The notes under the pieces are model-generated. The model saw nothing but the letters and a program-made list of their open reading frames with translations. It ran no database searches and was not told the origin of the DNA. Made by a program: the position numbers and the translations under genes. Below are positions 1-8,211 of a DNA stretch of 23,032 nt, piece after piece. How positions within the stretch are numbered: the first letter of the stretch is position 1; each line of letters starts with the position of its first letter. The DNA comes from Actinomycetes bacterium (GTDB taxonomy: Bacteria; Actinomycetota; Actinomycetes; Actinomycetales; Microbacteriaceae): NCBI GenBank assembly GCA_023428065.1, contig JAEYZI010000101.1, positions 1 through 23,032 on the forward strand, in the 5' to 3' direction.

Positions 1-1308
1 GTCGACGAGTTCGCGCGCGAGGGATGCGCGGGCGGCGTCGCCCTCCGCGAGCGCGAGCCGCACGAGGCCACCCGCGAGGCCGCCGTAGTCCTCGAGCGTC
101 GCGGTCGCCTCCGACACGCGGCCGTCGAGGCTCGCGCGGCGCAGGCGCGGGCCGTCATCCGCGCGGGAGAGGTGCACGGCGAGCACGGCGTCCGCCGCTG
201 CGGATGCCGCCGCCACCCACTCGGGGCGGGCGAAACGCACCCCCGCGTCGGCGAGCGCGCCGATCGCCAGGCCGCACAGTCCCGCGAGCACCTTGCGATC
301 GAGCGCGGGCGGCTGCTGCTGGGCGCGGGCAGCGGCGTCGAGCGCGTAGTAGCCGCCCTCGCTACGCCGCCCGTCGACGAGGCTCTCCGAGTCCTGAGCG
401 GATGCGAACGCCCCGTCGGGGAGCCGCAGCACGTCGAGCAGGAACCCGGCGACGGCCTCTGCGCCCGCCTCGTCGCCGTGCGCGGTCGCGAGGTCGAGGA
501 GCTGGGCGTTGTCGGACAGCATCCGCTCGTAGTGGGGTTCGGTCCAGTCGCGGCGTACCGCGTAGCGGAAGAAGCCGCCCTCGACGGGATCGCGCAGGGC
601 GAGGGTCGCGGCGTAGAGGCGGTCGCCGAGCTCGCGCGCGGGGGCGTCCGACTGCGCCGCGCGCGCGGCGAGGAAGCTGAGCACGGGGGCGTTGGGGAAC
701 TTCGCGTCGGCGCCGAATCCGCCGAACTCGGGATCCTCGAAGGCCGCGAGCTCGACGACAGCCCCGGCGAGGCGGGGCTCGGACGGCAGCGCGGCATCCG
801 CCTCCTCCGGTCGCGCGGCGAGGGCCTGGGCGACGGCGGCGCCCGTCGCCTCGACCTCGGCGCGGCGCTCGGCCCACGCCTCGACGATCGCCTCGAGCAC
901 CTCGCGGAACGCGGGCACACCCCGCACCGGGCGGGGCGGGAAGTAGGTGCCCGCGTAGAACACGCGACCCTCGGGGGTCGCGAAGACGGTGAGCGGCCAG
1001 CCGAGGTTCGCGGTGAACGCGGATGCGGCGGCGAGGAACGCGGCGTCGACGTCGGGATGCTCCTCGCGATCGACCTTGACGGCGACGAGGTGCTCGTCGA
1101 GGTAGGCGGCGAGCTCGGGGTCCGAGAACGACTCGCGCGCCATGACGTGGCACCAGTGGCAGGTGGCGTAGCCGATCGAGACGAGCACGGGCACGTCGCG
1201 GCGGGCCGCCTCCGCGAAGGCCTCCTCGCCCCACGGCCACCAGTCGACGGGATTGCCCGCGTGGGCGCGCAGGTAGGGGCTCACGGCGTCGTCGAGTCGG
1301 CTTCCCAC
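1..1308 (-). CDS. DUF255 / thioredoxin-domain protein (YyaL-like), 3' end cut by window edge
   Basis: The frame is open from GTG at 1308 to base 1, giving the first 436 residues; family members usually run beyond 600, so the C-terminal part lies outside the window. The N-terminus has the family signature AVSPYLRAHAGNPVDWW (residues 8-24), followed by a thioredoxin-like fold with a CHWC redox motif at residues 50-53 and VKVDREEHPDVD. The remainder resembles the alpha/alpha-toroid, glycosidase-like part of the family (EGGFFRYAVRRDW, EGGYYALDA). The precise role is unknown; the family (human SPATA20, Bacillus YyaL) is proposed to be redox-related. The GTG start fits both the usual N-terminus and a -10 box TAGCCT at 1316-1321, seven bases before it, which implies a leaderless mRNA. 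It is divergent from the hydrolase at 1439. Confidence 0.9.
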   Translation of the reverse strand, partial: MGSRLDDAVSPYLRAHAGNPVDWWPWGEEAFAEAARRDVPVLVSIGYATCHWCHVMARESFSDPELAAYLDEHLVAVKVDREEHPDVDAAFLAAASAFTANLGWPLTVFATPEGRVFYAGTYFPPRPVRGVPAFREVLEAIVEAWAERRAEVEATGAAVAQALAARPEEADAALPSEPRLAGAVVELAAFEDPEFGGFGADAKFPNAPVLSFLAARAAQSDAPARELGDRLYAATLALRDPVEGGFFRYAVRRDWTEPHYERMLSDNAQLLDLATAHGDEAGAEAVAGFLLDVLRLPDGAFASAQDSESLVDGRRSEGGYYALDAAARAQQQPPALDRKVLAGLCGLAIGALADAGVRFARPEWVAAASAAADAVLAVHLSRADDGPRLRRASLDGRVSEATATLEDYGGLAGGLVRLALAEGDAARASLARELVD

Positions 1309-1315
1309 CCTCCCC

Positions 1316-1321
1316 AGGCTA
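1316..1321 (-). promoter_or_regulatory. -10 box TAGCCT for the DUF255 gene (leaderless)
   Basis: Read on the minus strand, TAGCCT ends seven bases before the GTG at 1308, so transcription would begin at or next to the start codon. The GGGAGG directly touching the GTG is too close to act as a Shine-Dalgarno for it. No clear -35 is visible. Confidence 0.5.
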
Positions 1322-1426
1322 CGCCGCGCTGACTTCTCCACGGATTGCGGAAATCGGCACCGGGGCCATCACCCGCGCCTGGCGCGATGCCGCAGCGCCC
1401 CGCTCGCCGCGGACGCACGGCGCCCC

Positions 1427-1432
1427 TACACT
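1427..1432 (+). promoter_or_regulatory. -10 box TACACT for the MBL-fold gene (leaderless)
   Basis: TACACT ends six bases before the ATG at 1439, which places the expected transcription start on the A of the start codon. There is no Shine-Dalgarno in front of this ATG. The 130-bp divergent gap 1309-1438 holds this box and the DUF255 box and nothing else recognisable. Confidence 0.55.
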
Positions 1433-1438
1433 CGGCGC

Positions 1439-2188
1439 ATGACCACCCATGTGACCTACATCGGCGGCCCGACAGCCCTCGTCGAGTACGCGGGGCTGCG
1501 CATCCTGCTCGACCCCACCTTCGACGCCCCGCGCCACTACCCCGACGACGACCTCACCAAGACCGCGGGACCGGGCCTGCCCGCATCCGCCATCGAACCC
1601 GTCGACCTCGTGCTGCTGTCGCACCACGCCCACGCCGACAACCTCGACACGTCCGGCCGCGAGCTCGCGCTCCGCAGCCCGCTCGTGCTGTCGCTCCCCG
1701 AGGCCGAGGAGGCGCTCGGGCACCCCGTCGTCGGGCTCGAACCATGGCAGCGCCACGAACTCGGCGAGGTCGTGATCACCGCCCTTCCCGGGCGTCACGG
1801 TCCGCGCGTGCTCGCCGGGCGCATCGGCCCCGTCACGAGCTTCCTCGTGTCGGCCCCCGGCGAGCCCACCCTCTACGTCTCGGGAGACAACTCCTCGCTC
1901 GCGCTCGTGCACCAGCACGCGACGCGACTCGGTCCCGTCGACATCGCGTTCCTGTTCGCGGGCGCCGCTCGCGTGCAGCCCCTCCCGGTCGCGCTCACCC
2001 TCACCGCGAAGAAGGCCGCCGAGGCGGCCCGCATGCTCGGGGCGCGCCGCGTCGTCGGTCTGCACGTCGAGGACTGGGTGCACTTCTCCGAGAGCCGCGC
2101 CGACCTCGAGAAGGCGTTCGCCGACACCGGCATCGCCGAACTGCTCGTCGACACCCCGCGCGGCGAACGCATCGCCCTCGACCTCTGA
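1439..2188 (+). CDS. Metallo-beta-lactamase-fold hydrolase (UlaG-like)
   Basis: The protein has 249 residues. It opens with THVTYIGGPTALVEYAGLRILLDPTF, the beta-strand pattern of UlaG-type MBL hydrolases in which a D-P pair follows the second strand. The metal motif reads SHHAHADNLD at residues 61-70, so the classical HxHxDH ends in Asn (H63, H65, D67, N68). Further likely ligands are H120 in PGRHGP, D150 in YVSGDNS and a late LHVEDWVHF segment. Zn or Mn binding and hydrolysis of a phosphodiester, lactone or similar bond are inferred from the family; the substrate is unknown. The start is fixed by the leaderless -10 box at 1427. It converges on the aldo/keto reductase with a 15-base gap. Confidence 0.85.
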   Translation: MTTHVTYIGGPTALVEYAGLRILLDPTFDAPRHYPDDDLTKTAGPGLPASAIEPVDLVLLSHHAHADNLDTSGRELALRSPLVLSLPEAEEALGHPVVGLEPWQRHELGEVVITALPGRHGPRVLAGRIGPVTSFLVSAPGEPTLYVSGDNSSLALVHQHATRLGPVDIAFLFAGAARVQPLPVALTLTAKKAAEAARMLGARRVVGLHVEDWVHFSESRADLEKAFADTGIAELLVDTPRGERIALDL

Positions 2189-2203
2189 GACGCGACCCCC
2201 GCG

Positions 2204-3034
2204 TCAGAACGTCGCGGTGTCGGGGTCGGAACCCACGCGGAGCCCCCGGTCGAGGGCGTCGATCGCGGCCATCTGCTCGGGCGTCAGTTCGAAGTCGAAC
2301 ACGGCGAAGTTGGTGGCCATGCGCTCGCGCGAGTTCGTCTTCGGGAACACGATGATGCCGCTCTGCAGGTGCCAGCGGATGACGACCTGCGCGGGGCTCA
2401 CGCCGTGCGCGTCGGCGGCATCGCGGATCGCCGCCTCCTCGAAGAGCTCGTACTTGCCCTGCCCGAGCGGGCCCCACGCCTCGGTGCGGATGCCGAGCGG
2501 CTCCGCGAAGGAGCGCAGCTCGCGCTGCTGGAACGCGGGGTGCAGCTCGACCTGGTCGACGGCCGGCACGGTGCCCGACTCGGCGATGACGCGCTCGAGG
2601 TGGGGGCGGTGGAAGTTGGAGACGCCGATCGAGCGGGTCTTGCCCTCGTCGCGCATCTGCTCGAGCGCGAGCCACGACTCGACGTAGCGGTCGAGGTCGG
2701 GACGCGGCCAGTGGATGAGGTAGAGGTCCACGTAGTCGAGGCCCAGCTTCTCGAGGCTCAGGTCGATCGCGTCGAACGCGGAGCGCGTGCCCTGGTCGGA
2801 GTTCCACAGCTTCGTCGTGATGAAGAGCTCCTCGCGCGGGATGCCCGACTTCGCGATCGCGCGCCCCACACCCACCTCGTTGCCGTACACGGCCGCGGTG
2901 TCGATGTGGCGGTAGCCGATCTCGAGGGCATCCGTCACGACACGCTCGGCCTCATCCGGGTCGACCTTGAAGACGCCGAAGCCGAGCTGGGGGATGCTGT
3001 GACCATCGTTGAGAGTGAGGAGAGGAACCGTCAT
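2204..3034 (-). CDS. Aldo/keto reductase
   Basis: This 276-residue AKR is close to the family norm. It is a cytosolic NADPH-dependent carbonyl reductase of the 2,5-diketo-gluconate reductase type. The catalytic tetrad is complete: D45 and Y50 in HIDTAAVYGNE, K75 in TTKLWN and H108 in LIHWP. The cofactor-binding end is seen as FPKTNSRERMATN. An ATG lies three codons upstream at 3043, but the GGGGAGG at 3044-3050 touches it and sits nine bases before the ATG at 3034, so the latter is chosen. The gene diverges from pntA across a 146-bp gap containing an inverted repeat. The natural substrate cannot be read from sequence; detoxification of aldehydes is the usual role. Confidence 0.9.
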   Translation of the reverse strand: MTVPLLTLNDGHSIPQLGFGVFKVDPDEAERVVTDALEIGYRHIDTAAVYGNEVGVGRAIAKSGIPREELFITTKLWNSDQGTRSAFDAIDLSLEKLGLDYVDLYLIHWPRPDLDRYVESWLALEQMRDEGKTRSIGVSNFHRPHLERVIAESGTVPAVDQVELHPAFQQRELRSFAEPLGIRTEAWGPLGQGKYELFEEAAIRDAADAHGVSPAQVVIRWHLQSGIIVFPKTNSRERMATNFAVFDFELTPEQMAAIDALDRGLRVGSDPDTATF

Positions 3035-3043
3035 GAGATCCAT

Positions 3044-3050
3044 CCTCCCC
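3044..3050 (-). promoter_or_regulatory. Shine-Dalgarno deciding the AKR start
   Basis: GGGGAGG on the minus strand is directly adjacent to the ATG at 3043 and nine bases from the ATG at 3034. Only the second spacing is workable, which supports the shorter protein. Confidence 0.7.
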
Positions 3051-3078
3051 CGAACGACGGGACCAGGTTGCCACCTGC

Positions 3079-3098
3079 GAAAGAACGTCGAGTCTTTC
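3079..3098. promoter_or_regulatory. Inverted repeat GAAAGA-N8-TCTTTC between AKR and pntA
   Basis: A perfect 6-8-6 inverted repeat lies in the divergent AKR/pntA intergenic region and is clearly richer in A/T than its surroundings. It could be an operator for either gene. No cognate regulator is encoded next to it, so this is a candidate only. Confidence 0.35.
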
Positions 3099-3180
3099 CC
3101 CCCGAATTGGCCACGTCCGCTGCCGGGGCGCCCCTAGAGTCGGAAGTCGGCCCCCTTCACCCGTCTCAGGAGCCCCCGAC

Positions 3181-4728
3181 ATGACACAGATCGGCATCGT
3201 CGCCGAACCGCCCGGCGAGCCCCGCATCGCGGTCTCGCCGACCACCGCAGGCAAGATCGTCGCCCTCGGCTACGACGTGGTCGTGGAGTCGGGGGCCGGC
3301 GCGGGCGCGTCGTTCCCGGATGCCGCCTACGCCGACGCCGGGGCGCGCATCGTCGACCGCGGGGAGGGGTGGGCCTCGGACGTCGTGCTGCGGATCAACG
3401 CGCCGAGCGACGACGAGATCGCCCGGCTTCGCGCGGGGGCGACACTCGTGGGCCTCCTGAGCCCCGCACTGCGTCCCGAGCTGCTCGAACGCCTCGCGGA
3501 GCAGGGCGTGACGGCGCTCGCGATGGACGCCGTGCCACGCATCTCGCGCGCGCAGTCGATGGACGTGCTGAGCTCGACCGCGAACATCGCGGGCTATCGG
3601 GCCGTCATCGAGGCGGCGAACGAGTTCGGGCGCTTCTTCACGGGCCAGGTCACGGCCGCCGGCAAGGTGCCGCCCGCCAAGGTGCTCGTCGCGGGCGCCG
3701 GCGTCGCGGGCCTCGCGGCGATCGGCGCGGCCTCGAGCCTCGGCGCGATCGTGCGGGCGACCGATCCGCGCCCCGAGGTCGCCGACCAGGTGCGCTCGAT
3801 CGGGGGGCAGTACCTCGAGGTCGTCGTGCCCGACGAGCAGAAGCAGGTCTCCTCGGACGGGTACGCGAAGGCGACGAGCGAGGCCTACGACCGACGCGCC
3901 GCCGAGCTGTACAGCGAGCAGGCCGCCGACGTCGACATCATCATCACGACGGCGCTCATCCCGGGGCGGCCCGCCCCGCGGCTCATCACGGCGGCGGATG
4001 TCGCCCGCATGAAGCCGGGGAGCGTCATCGTCGACATGGCGGCGGGGCAGGGCGGCAACGTCGAGGGCTCGGTCGCGGGCGAGCGCGTCGTCACCGACAA
4101 CGGCGTCGTCATCCTGGGCTACACCGACCTCGCGGCCCGCCTCCCCCAGCAGTCGTCGCAGCTCTACGGCACCAACCTGCTCAACCTCCTCGCCCTGCTC
4201 ACCCCGGGCAAGGACGGCGCCCTCACGATCGACTTCGACGACGTCGTGCAGCGCGCCGTCACGGTCGTGCGCGACGGGGAGATCACCTGGCCCCCACCGC
4301 CCGTGCAGGTATCGGCGACCCCGGCGGCCGCGACCCCCGCGACGGATGCCGCCCCGCCCCCGAAGCGCACGCTCGGCCGCGGAGCCCGCACCGCGCTCAT
4401 CGCCGCCGGCGCCCTCGCGCTCTTCCTCGTGTGCGCGTTCGCGCCCGCGCCGCTGCCGCAGCACTTCCTCGTGCTGACCCTCTCGGTCGTCATCGGCTTC
4501 TACGTGATCGGCAAGGTCGCGCACGCGCTCCACACGCCGCTCATGAGCGTCACGAACGCCATCAGCGGCATCATCGTGGTCGGCGCCATGGTGCAGATCA
4601 CCGAGGCGTCGCTCGCCGTGCAGCTCCTCGCGGCGGTCGCCGTGCTCGTGGCGAGCATCAACATCTTCGGCGGCTTCGCCGTCACGCGACGCATGCTCGC
4701 GATGTTCCAGAAGGGCGAGCAGAAGTGA
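3181..4728 (+). CDS. pntA: NAD(P) transhydrogenase subunit alpha
   Basis: PntA has 515 residues, against about 510 in E. coli. It carries the NAD(H)-binding domain I and part of the membrane domain of the proton-translocating transhydrogenase, which transfers hydride between NADH and NADP+ at the cytoplasmic membrane. The N-terminus has GEPRIAVSPTTAGKI; the Rossmann motif GAGVAGLAAIG lies near residue 171; the mobile-loop region follows with RRAAELYSEQ and TTALIPGRPAP. After a Pro/Ala linker (about residues 375-400), four membrane helices fill residues 404-510. Unlike the split PntAa/PntAb of many actinobacteria, the two parts are fused here. AGGAG at 3168-3172, eight bases before ATG, sets the start. 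It is translationally coupled to pntB. Confidence 0.96.
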   Translation: MTQIGIVAEPPGEPRIAVSPTTAGKIVALGYDVVVESGAGAGASFPDAAYADAGARIVDRGEGWASDVVLRINAPSDDEIARLRAGATLVGLLSPALRPELLERLAEQGVTALAMDAVPRISRAQSMDVLSSTANIAGYRAVIEAANEFGRFFTGQVTAAGKVPPAKVLVAGAGVAGLAAIGAASSLGAIVRATDPRPEVADQVRSIGGQYLEVVVPDEQKQVSSDGYAKATSEAYDRRAAELYSEQAADVDIIITTALIPGRPAPRLITAADVARMKPGSVIVDMAAGQGGNVEGSVAGERVVTDNGVVILGYTDLAARLPQQSSQLYGTNLLNLLALLTPGKDGALTIDFDDVVQRAVTVVRDGEITWPPPPVQVSATPAAATPATDAAPPPKRTLGRGARTALIAAGALALFLVCAFAPAPLPQHFLVLTLSVVIGFYVIGKVAHALHTPLMSVTNAISGIIVVGAMVQITEASLAVQLLAAVAVLVASINIFGGFAVTRRMLAMFQKGEQK

Positions 4729-6152
4729 GCGTCAACTCCGGCACGGGGATCGAGTTCGCCCAGGCGGTCGCCGACGCCGCCTACATCGTCGCGGCCCTCC
4801 TGTTCATCCTGAGCCTCGCGGGGCTCAGCAAGCACGAGACCTCGCGCCGCGGCGTCGCGTTCGGCATCGCGGGCATGGCGATCGCCCTCGCGGCGACCGT
4901 CGGGCTCACCGCGGCATCCGGGTGGCAGCTCCCGCAGGGCGGTCTCGGCCTCACCCTCATGGCCGTCGCCGTGCTCGTCGGGGCGGCGATCGGGCTCTGG
5001 CGCGCCCGTGTGGTCGAGATGACCGGGATGCCCGAGCTCATCGCGCTGCTGCACTCCTTCGTGGGCCTCGCGGCCGTGCTCGTCGGCTGGAACGGTCACC
5101 TCGCGGGCGACCACCTCACGGGCGCGCTGCGCGACATCCACCACGCCGAGGTCTTCATCGGCGTCTTCATCGGCGGGGTCACCTTCACCGGTTCGATCGT
5201 CGCGTTCCTCAAGCTGTCGGCGCGCATGAGCTCGAAGCCGCTCATGCTTCCGGGCAAGAACGCGCTCAACGTGGGCGCGCTCGTCGCGTTCCTCGCGCTC
5301 ACCGTCTGGTACGTGCTCGCGCCGAGCCTCGGGCTGCTCATCGCCGTGACGGTGCTCGCGCTGCTGCTCGGCTGGCACCTCGTCGCCTCGATCGGCGGCG
5401 GTGACATGCCCGTCGTCGTCTCGATGCTCAACAGCTACTCGGGGTGGGCGGCCGCGGCGGCGGGCTTCCTGCTCGACAACGACCTGCTCATCGTCACGGG
5501 CGCCCTCGTCGGGTCCTCGGGTGCGTACCTCTCGTACATCATGTGCAAGGCCATGAACCGCTCCTTCCTCTCGGTCATCGCGGGCGGCTTCGGCATCGCC
5601 GCGCCGACGGGGGGCGACGACGAGCAGGGCGAGCACCGCGAGATCGACGCGGCCTCCGTCGCCGGGCTGCTCGCATCCGCCCGCTCGGTCGTGATCACGC
5701 CCGGCTACGGCATGGCGGTCGCCCAGGCCCAGTACCCCGTCGCGGAGCTCACCGACCGGCTGCGGGCGAAGGGCGTCGAGGTGCGCTTCGGCATCCACCC
5801 GGTCGCGGGCCGCCTGCCGGGCCACATGAACGTGCTGCTCGCCGAGGCGAAGGTCCCCTACGACATCGTGCTCGAGATGGACGAGATCAACGACGACCTC
5901 GCGGAGACGGATGTCGTGCTCGTCATCGGCGCGAACGACACGGTCAACCCCGCCGCGGCGGAGGACCCGGGCTCCCCCATCGCGGGCATGCCCGTGCTGC
6001 GGGTGTGGGAGGCCGCGAACGTCGTCGTCTTCAAGCGCTCGATGGCCTCCGGCTACGCGGGGGTGCAGAACCCGCTGTTCTTCCGCGACAACGCGCAGAT
6101 GCTGTTCGGCGACGCGAAGGAGCGCGTGGAGGACATCCTCCGCGCGCTGTGA
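4725..6152 (+). CDS. pntB: NAD(P) transhydrogenase subunit beta
   Basis: PntB has 475 residues and forms the rest of the transhydrogenase: a membrane domain II with about eight or nine helices over residues 10-265, then the NADP(H)-binding domain III from about residue 310. Domain III is very strongly conserved: GYGMAVAQAQYPVAEL near 326, RFGIHPVAGRLPGHMN, KVPYDIVLEMDEINDD, GANDTVNPAA near 401 and KRSMASGYAGVQNPLF. The start is GTG at 4725; its GTGA overlaps the pntA stop by four bases, so the two subunits are translationally coupled. An ATG start further in would remove the first membrane helix. The complex probably supplies NADPH from NADH using the proton gradient. The gene ends before a hairpin at 6169. 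Confidence 0.96.
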   Translation: MSVNSGTGIEFAQAVADAAYIVAALLFILSLAGLSKHETSRRGVAFGIAGMAIALAATVGLTAASGWQLPQGGLGLTLMAVAVLVGAAIGLWRARVVEMTGMPELIALLHSFVGLAAVLVGWNGHLAGDHLTGALRDIHHAEVFIGVFIGGVTFTGSIVAFLKLSARMSSKPLMLPGKNALNVGALVAFLALTVWYVLAPSLGLLIAVTVLALLLGWHLVASIGGGDMPVVVSMLNSYSGWAAAAAGFLLDNDLLIVTGALVGSSGAYLSYIMCKAMNRSFLSVIAGGFGIAAPTGGDDEQGEHREIDAASVAGLLASARSVVITPGYGMAVAQAQYPVAELTDRLRAKGVEVRFGIHPVAGRLPGHMNVLLAEAKVPYDIVLEMDEINDDLAETDVVLVIGANDTVNPAAAEDPGSPIAGMPVLRVWEAANVVVFKRSMASGYAGVQNPLFFRDNAQMLFGDAKERVEDILRAL

Positions 6153-6168
6153 CGCGAACACACGACGA

Positions 6169-6191
6169 GCGCCGCTCGGGGTGAGCGGCGC
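6169..6191. terminator. Hairpin between convergent pntB and the ABC permease gene
   Basis: GCGCCGCTC and GAGCGGCGC form a perfect 9-bp stem with a 5-base loop (GGGGT) in the 69-bp convergent gap. There is no T-run on either side, so it would be a U-less, bidirectional terminator of the kind common in actinobacteria. Confidence 0.6.
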
Positions 6192-6221
6192 CCGTCGGCG
6201 TCAGCGGATGCGCGTCGCGTC

Positions 6222-7037
6222 TCAGCGGTAGCGGCGCCCCTCGTCGCGGCGGTACAGCACGAGCGCGAGGACGAGCAGCAGCACGGTCCAGGCCGCGGCG
6301 CCCGCGAGCTCGAGCAGGGGGAGCTCGCCGCCCTGGACGGCCCAGATGACGAGCTCGCGCGCCTCGCGCGAGGGCAGGAAGCGCGAGGCCGCGTCGAGCC
6401 ACTCGGGGAACATCATGGGCGGCAGGAACAGACCGCCCGCGAACGCGAGTCCGAACATCACGATCTGGATGACGGCGATCGCGGCCTTGAACGGCAGCGC
6501 GTAGCCGATCGCGATGCCCGCGAACACGAACGGCAGCGACGACAGCAGCAGCGTGACGAGCCCGAGCAGGATCCGGCCGGCATCCGCGGTCGCCTCGGTG
6601 AACAGCGCACCCATCGCGAACAGCGGCACGAGCGACAGGAACCCGATGAGGCCCACCGAGAGCACCTGGCCCAGGATGCGCGCCCCCGCCGGTGCGGGGA
6701 GGGTGCGCAGGTAGGGCTCCCACGGCGTCTCGCGCGCCTGCGAGATGTTGAGGCCGTACGAGAACAGCGCGTTCACCATGACGGCGAACACCATGAGCTG
6801 GATCACGGCCTGCGTCGCGTCCGTCGGGTCGGCCACGAGCCCCCGCTGCGGGAGGATGAAGAACGCGAACGAGAGCGCCGGGAACACGATCGGGCCGATG
6901 ACGGCCATCGGCACGCGCACCGTCTCGAGCAGGTTGTACCTGGTGTGCAGCAGCCCGAGGCGGAGGAGGGATGCGACCGGCGACGGCGCCGAGGCGGACG
7001 CGGTGGGTGCGGCGTTCGTGGTGGTTGCGGTGGTCAC
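6222..7037 (-). CDS. ABC-2 type transporter permease
   Basis: The protein has 271 residues with six hydrophobic segments typical of an ABC-2 exporter permease. After a Thr/Ala-rich N-terminus come helices such as VPMAVIGPIVFPALSFAFFI and a series through LLSSLPFVFAGIAIGYALPF, with LELAGAAAWTVLLLVLALVLY at the C-terminus. The start is GTG at 7037, whose GTGA overlaps the ATPase stop by four bases; SD-like GGAGAAG precedes it by five bases. It is the last gene of a four-gene operon and would form the membrane channel for the ATPase encoded upstream. The exported substrate is unknown; related DrrB-type pairs export drugs or lipids. It ends just before the hairpin at 6169. Confidence 0.9.
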   Translation of the reverse strand: MTTATTTNAAPTASASAPSPVASLLRLGLLHTRYNLLETVRVPMAVIGPIVFPALSFAFFILPQRGLVADPTDATQAVIQLMVFAVMVNALFSYGLNISQARETPWEPYLRTLPAPAGARILGQVLSVGLIGFLSLVPLFAMGALFTEATADAGRILLGLVTLLLSSLPFVFAGIAIGYALPFKAAIAVIQIVMFGLAFAGGLFLPPMMFPEWLDAASRFLPSREARELVIWAVQGGELPLLELAGAAAWTVLLLVLALVLYRRDEGRRYR

Positions 7038-7918
7038 GCGGCTTCTCCTCGCACGATCGAGAGGAAGGCTTCCTCGAGGGTGGCGCTGCGCAGCTGCAGC
7101 CGACTGAAGGGGATGCGCGCCGCGACGAGGTCGCGCACGAAGGCGTCCGAGTCGCGCAGCGAGAGCTCCACGAGCTCGCCGTCGATGCGCGAGCCGGCGA
7201 CCTGCGGGAGCGCGGCGACGCGCTCGGCGTCGGGGCTCGTGAGGCTCGCCCAGCGGGTGCCGACCGAGCCGATGATGGTCGCGAGGTCGTCGTCGGCCAC
7301 GACACGGCCTCCGGCGATCACCGCGACGCGCTCCGCGAGCTGCTCGATCTCCTCGAGGTAGTGGCTCGTGACGACGATCGTGGCGCCCGCCTCGCGCTGG
7401 CGGCGGATCGCCTCCCACAGCGCGTGGCGGCCGTCGATGTCGAGGCCCGTCGTGGGCTCGTCGAGCAGCACGAGCCGCGGTCGGCCGACGAACGCGAGCG
7501 CGACGCTCAGGCGGCGCTTCTGGCCGCCCGAGAGCGCGCCCGTCTGGCGCTTCAGCAGCTCGGTGAGGCCGAACTCCTCCGCGAGCTCGCTCGTGGGGAT
7601 GCGGTCGGCGAAGTGGCCGCCGACGAAGTCGATGGCCTCGCCCACGCGCAGCGTCTCGGGGAGCGCCGTCTGCTGGGGGGTGGTGCCGAGCTCCTGCCGC
7701 GCGGTGGCATCCCGCGGGTCGCGCCCGAAGAGGCGCACGGTTCCGGCGGTCGGGCGGATGAGGCCCGAGATGAGCGATAGTGTCGTCGACTTGCCGGCGC
7801 CGTTGGGGCCGAGGAGGCCCAGGATCTGCCCGTCGAGGATGTCGATGCTGACGTCGTCGAGGGCGGTGACGTCGCCGTAGCGTCGGGTGACGCCGGCGAG
7901 CGTGGCGAGTGGTGTCAT
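7034..7918 (-). CDS. ABC transporter ATP-binding protein (DrrA/CcmA-like)
   Basis: The ATPase has 294 residues with every nucleotide-binding motif intact: Walker A GPNGAGKST at 37-45, Q-loop Q82/Q83, signature LSGGQKRR at 129-136, Walker B LVLLDEPTTGLD at 149-160 and H-loop H186. The C-terminal ~80 residues form the accessory domain seen in DrrA-like exporters. It powers the ABC-2 permease encoded immediately downstream (GTGA overlap). Its own ATG overlaps the regulator's stop as ATGA. Coupled translation of regulator, ATPase and permease suggests a self-regulated export system, perhaps against a membrane-active compound; the substrate cannot be inferred. Confidence 0.94.
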   Translation of the reverse strand: MTPLATLAGVTRRYGDVTALDDVSIDILDGQILGLLGPNGAGKSTTLSLISGLIRPTAGTVRLFGRDPRDATARQELGTTPQQTALPETLRVGEAIDFVGGHFADRIPTSELAEEFGLTELLKRQTGALSGGQKRRLSVALAFVGRPRLVLLDEPTTGLDIDGRHALWEAIRRQREAGATIVVTSHYLEEIEQLAERVAVIAGGRVVADDDLATIIGSVGTRWASLTSPDAERVAALPQVAGSRIDGELVELSLRDSDAFVRDLVAARIPFSRLQLRSATLEEAFLSIVRGEAA

Positions 7919-8211
7919 GAATCTCCTCCAAGGAGTGTGCGCAGTTGCGCCGTGTAGTCCTCGAAGGCACGGCGCCCGGTCGGGCTGAGGGACAGGTAGG
8001 TGACGGGCGAGCGGCCCTGGAAGGTCTTGTCGACCTCGACGTAGCCGGCGTCCTCGAGCTTGCGGAGGTGGGTGGAGAGGTTGCCGGCGGTCATGCCGAG
8101 CAGCTCCTGCAGCCGCGGGAACGAGATCCGGTCGCCGCGCTCGAGGGCCGCGAGGGCGGCCGTGATGCGCAGCCGGGCCGAGGCGTGGATGACGGGGTCG
8201 AGCTCCTCCAT
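7915..8211 (-). CDS. Winged-helix transcriptional regulator (HTH_34 type)
   Basis: This is a 98-residue single-domain regulator. It starts ELDPVIHASARLRITAAL and continues FPRLQELLGMTAGNLSTHLRKLEDAGYVEVDKTF, the recognition-helix and wing pattern of the small PF13601-type winged-helix family, followed by TYLSLSPTGRRAFEDY. No ligand or metal-binding Cys is present. The ATG at 8211 shares one base with the stop of the membrane-protein gene (TGATG), and its stop overlaps the ATPase start (ATGA). Family members are usually repressors of their own ABC or membrane-protein operon. The inverted repeat at 8856-8874, over the operon promoter, is the obvious candidate site. The link between protein and site is inferred. 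Confidence 0.92.
   Translation of the reverse strand: MEELDPVIHASARLRITAALAALERGDRISFPRLQELLGMTAGNLSTHLRKLEDAGYVEVDKTFQGRSPVTYLSLSPTGRRAFEDYTAQLRTLLGGDS

Noticed and set aside
4500..6161. A 553-codon minus-strand open frame opposite pntB
   Set aside because: Asp/Glu/Arg/His-rich antisense shadow of a strongly conserved membrane protein gene.
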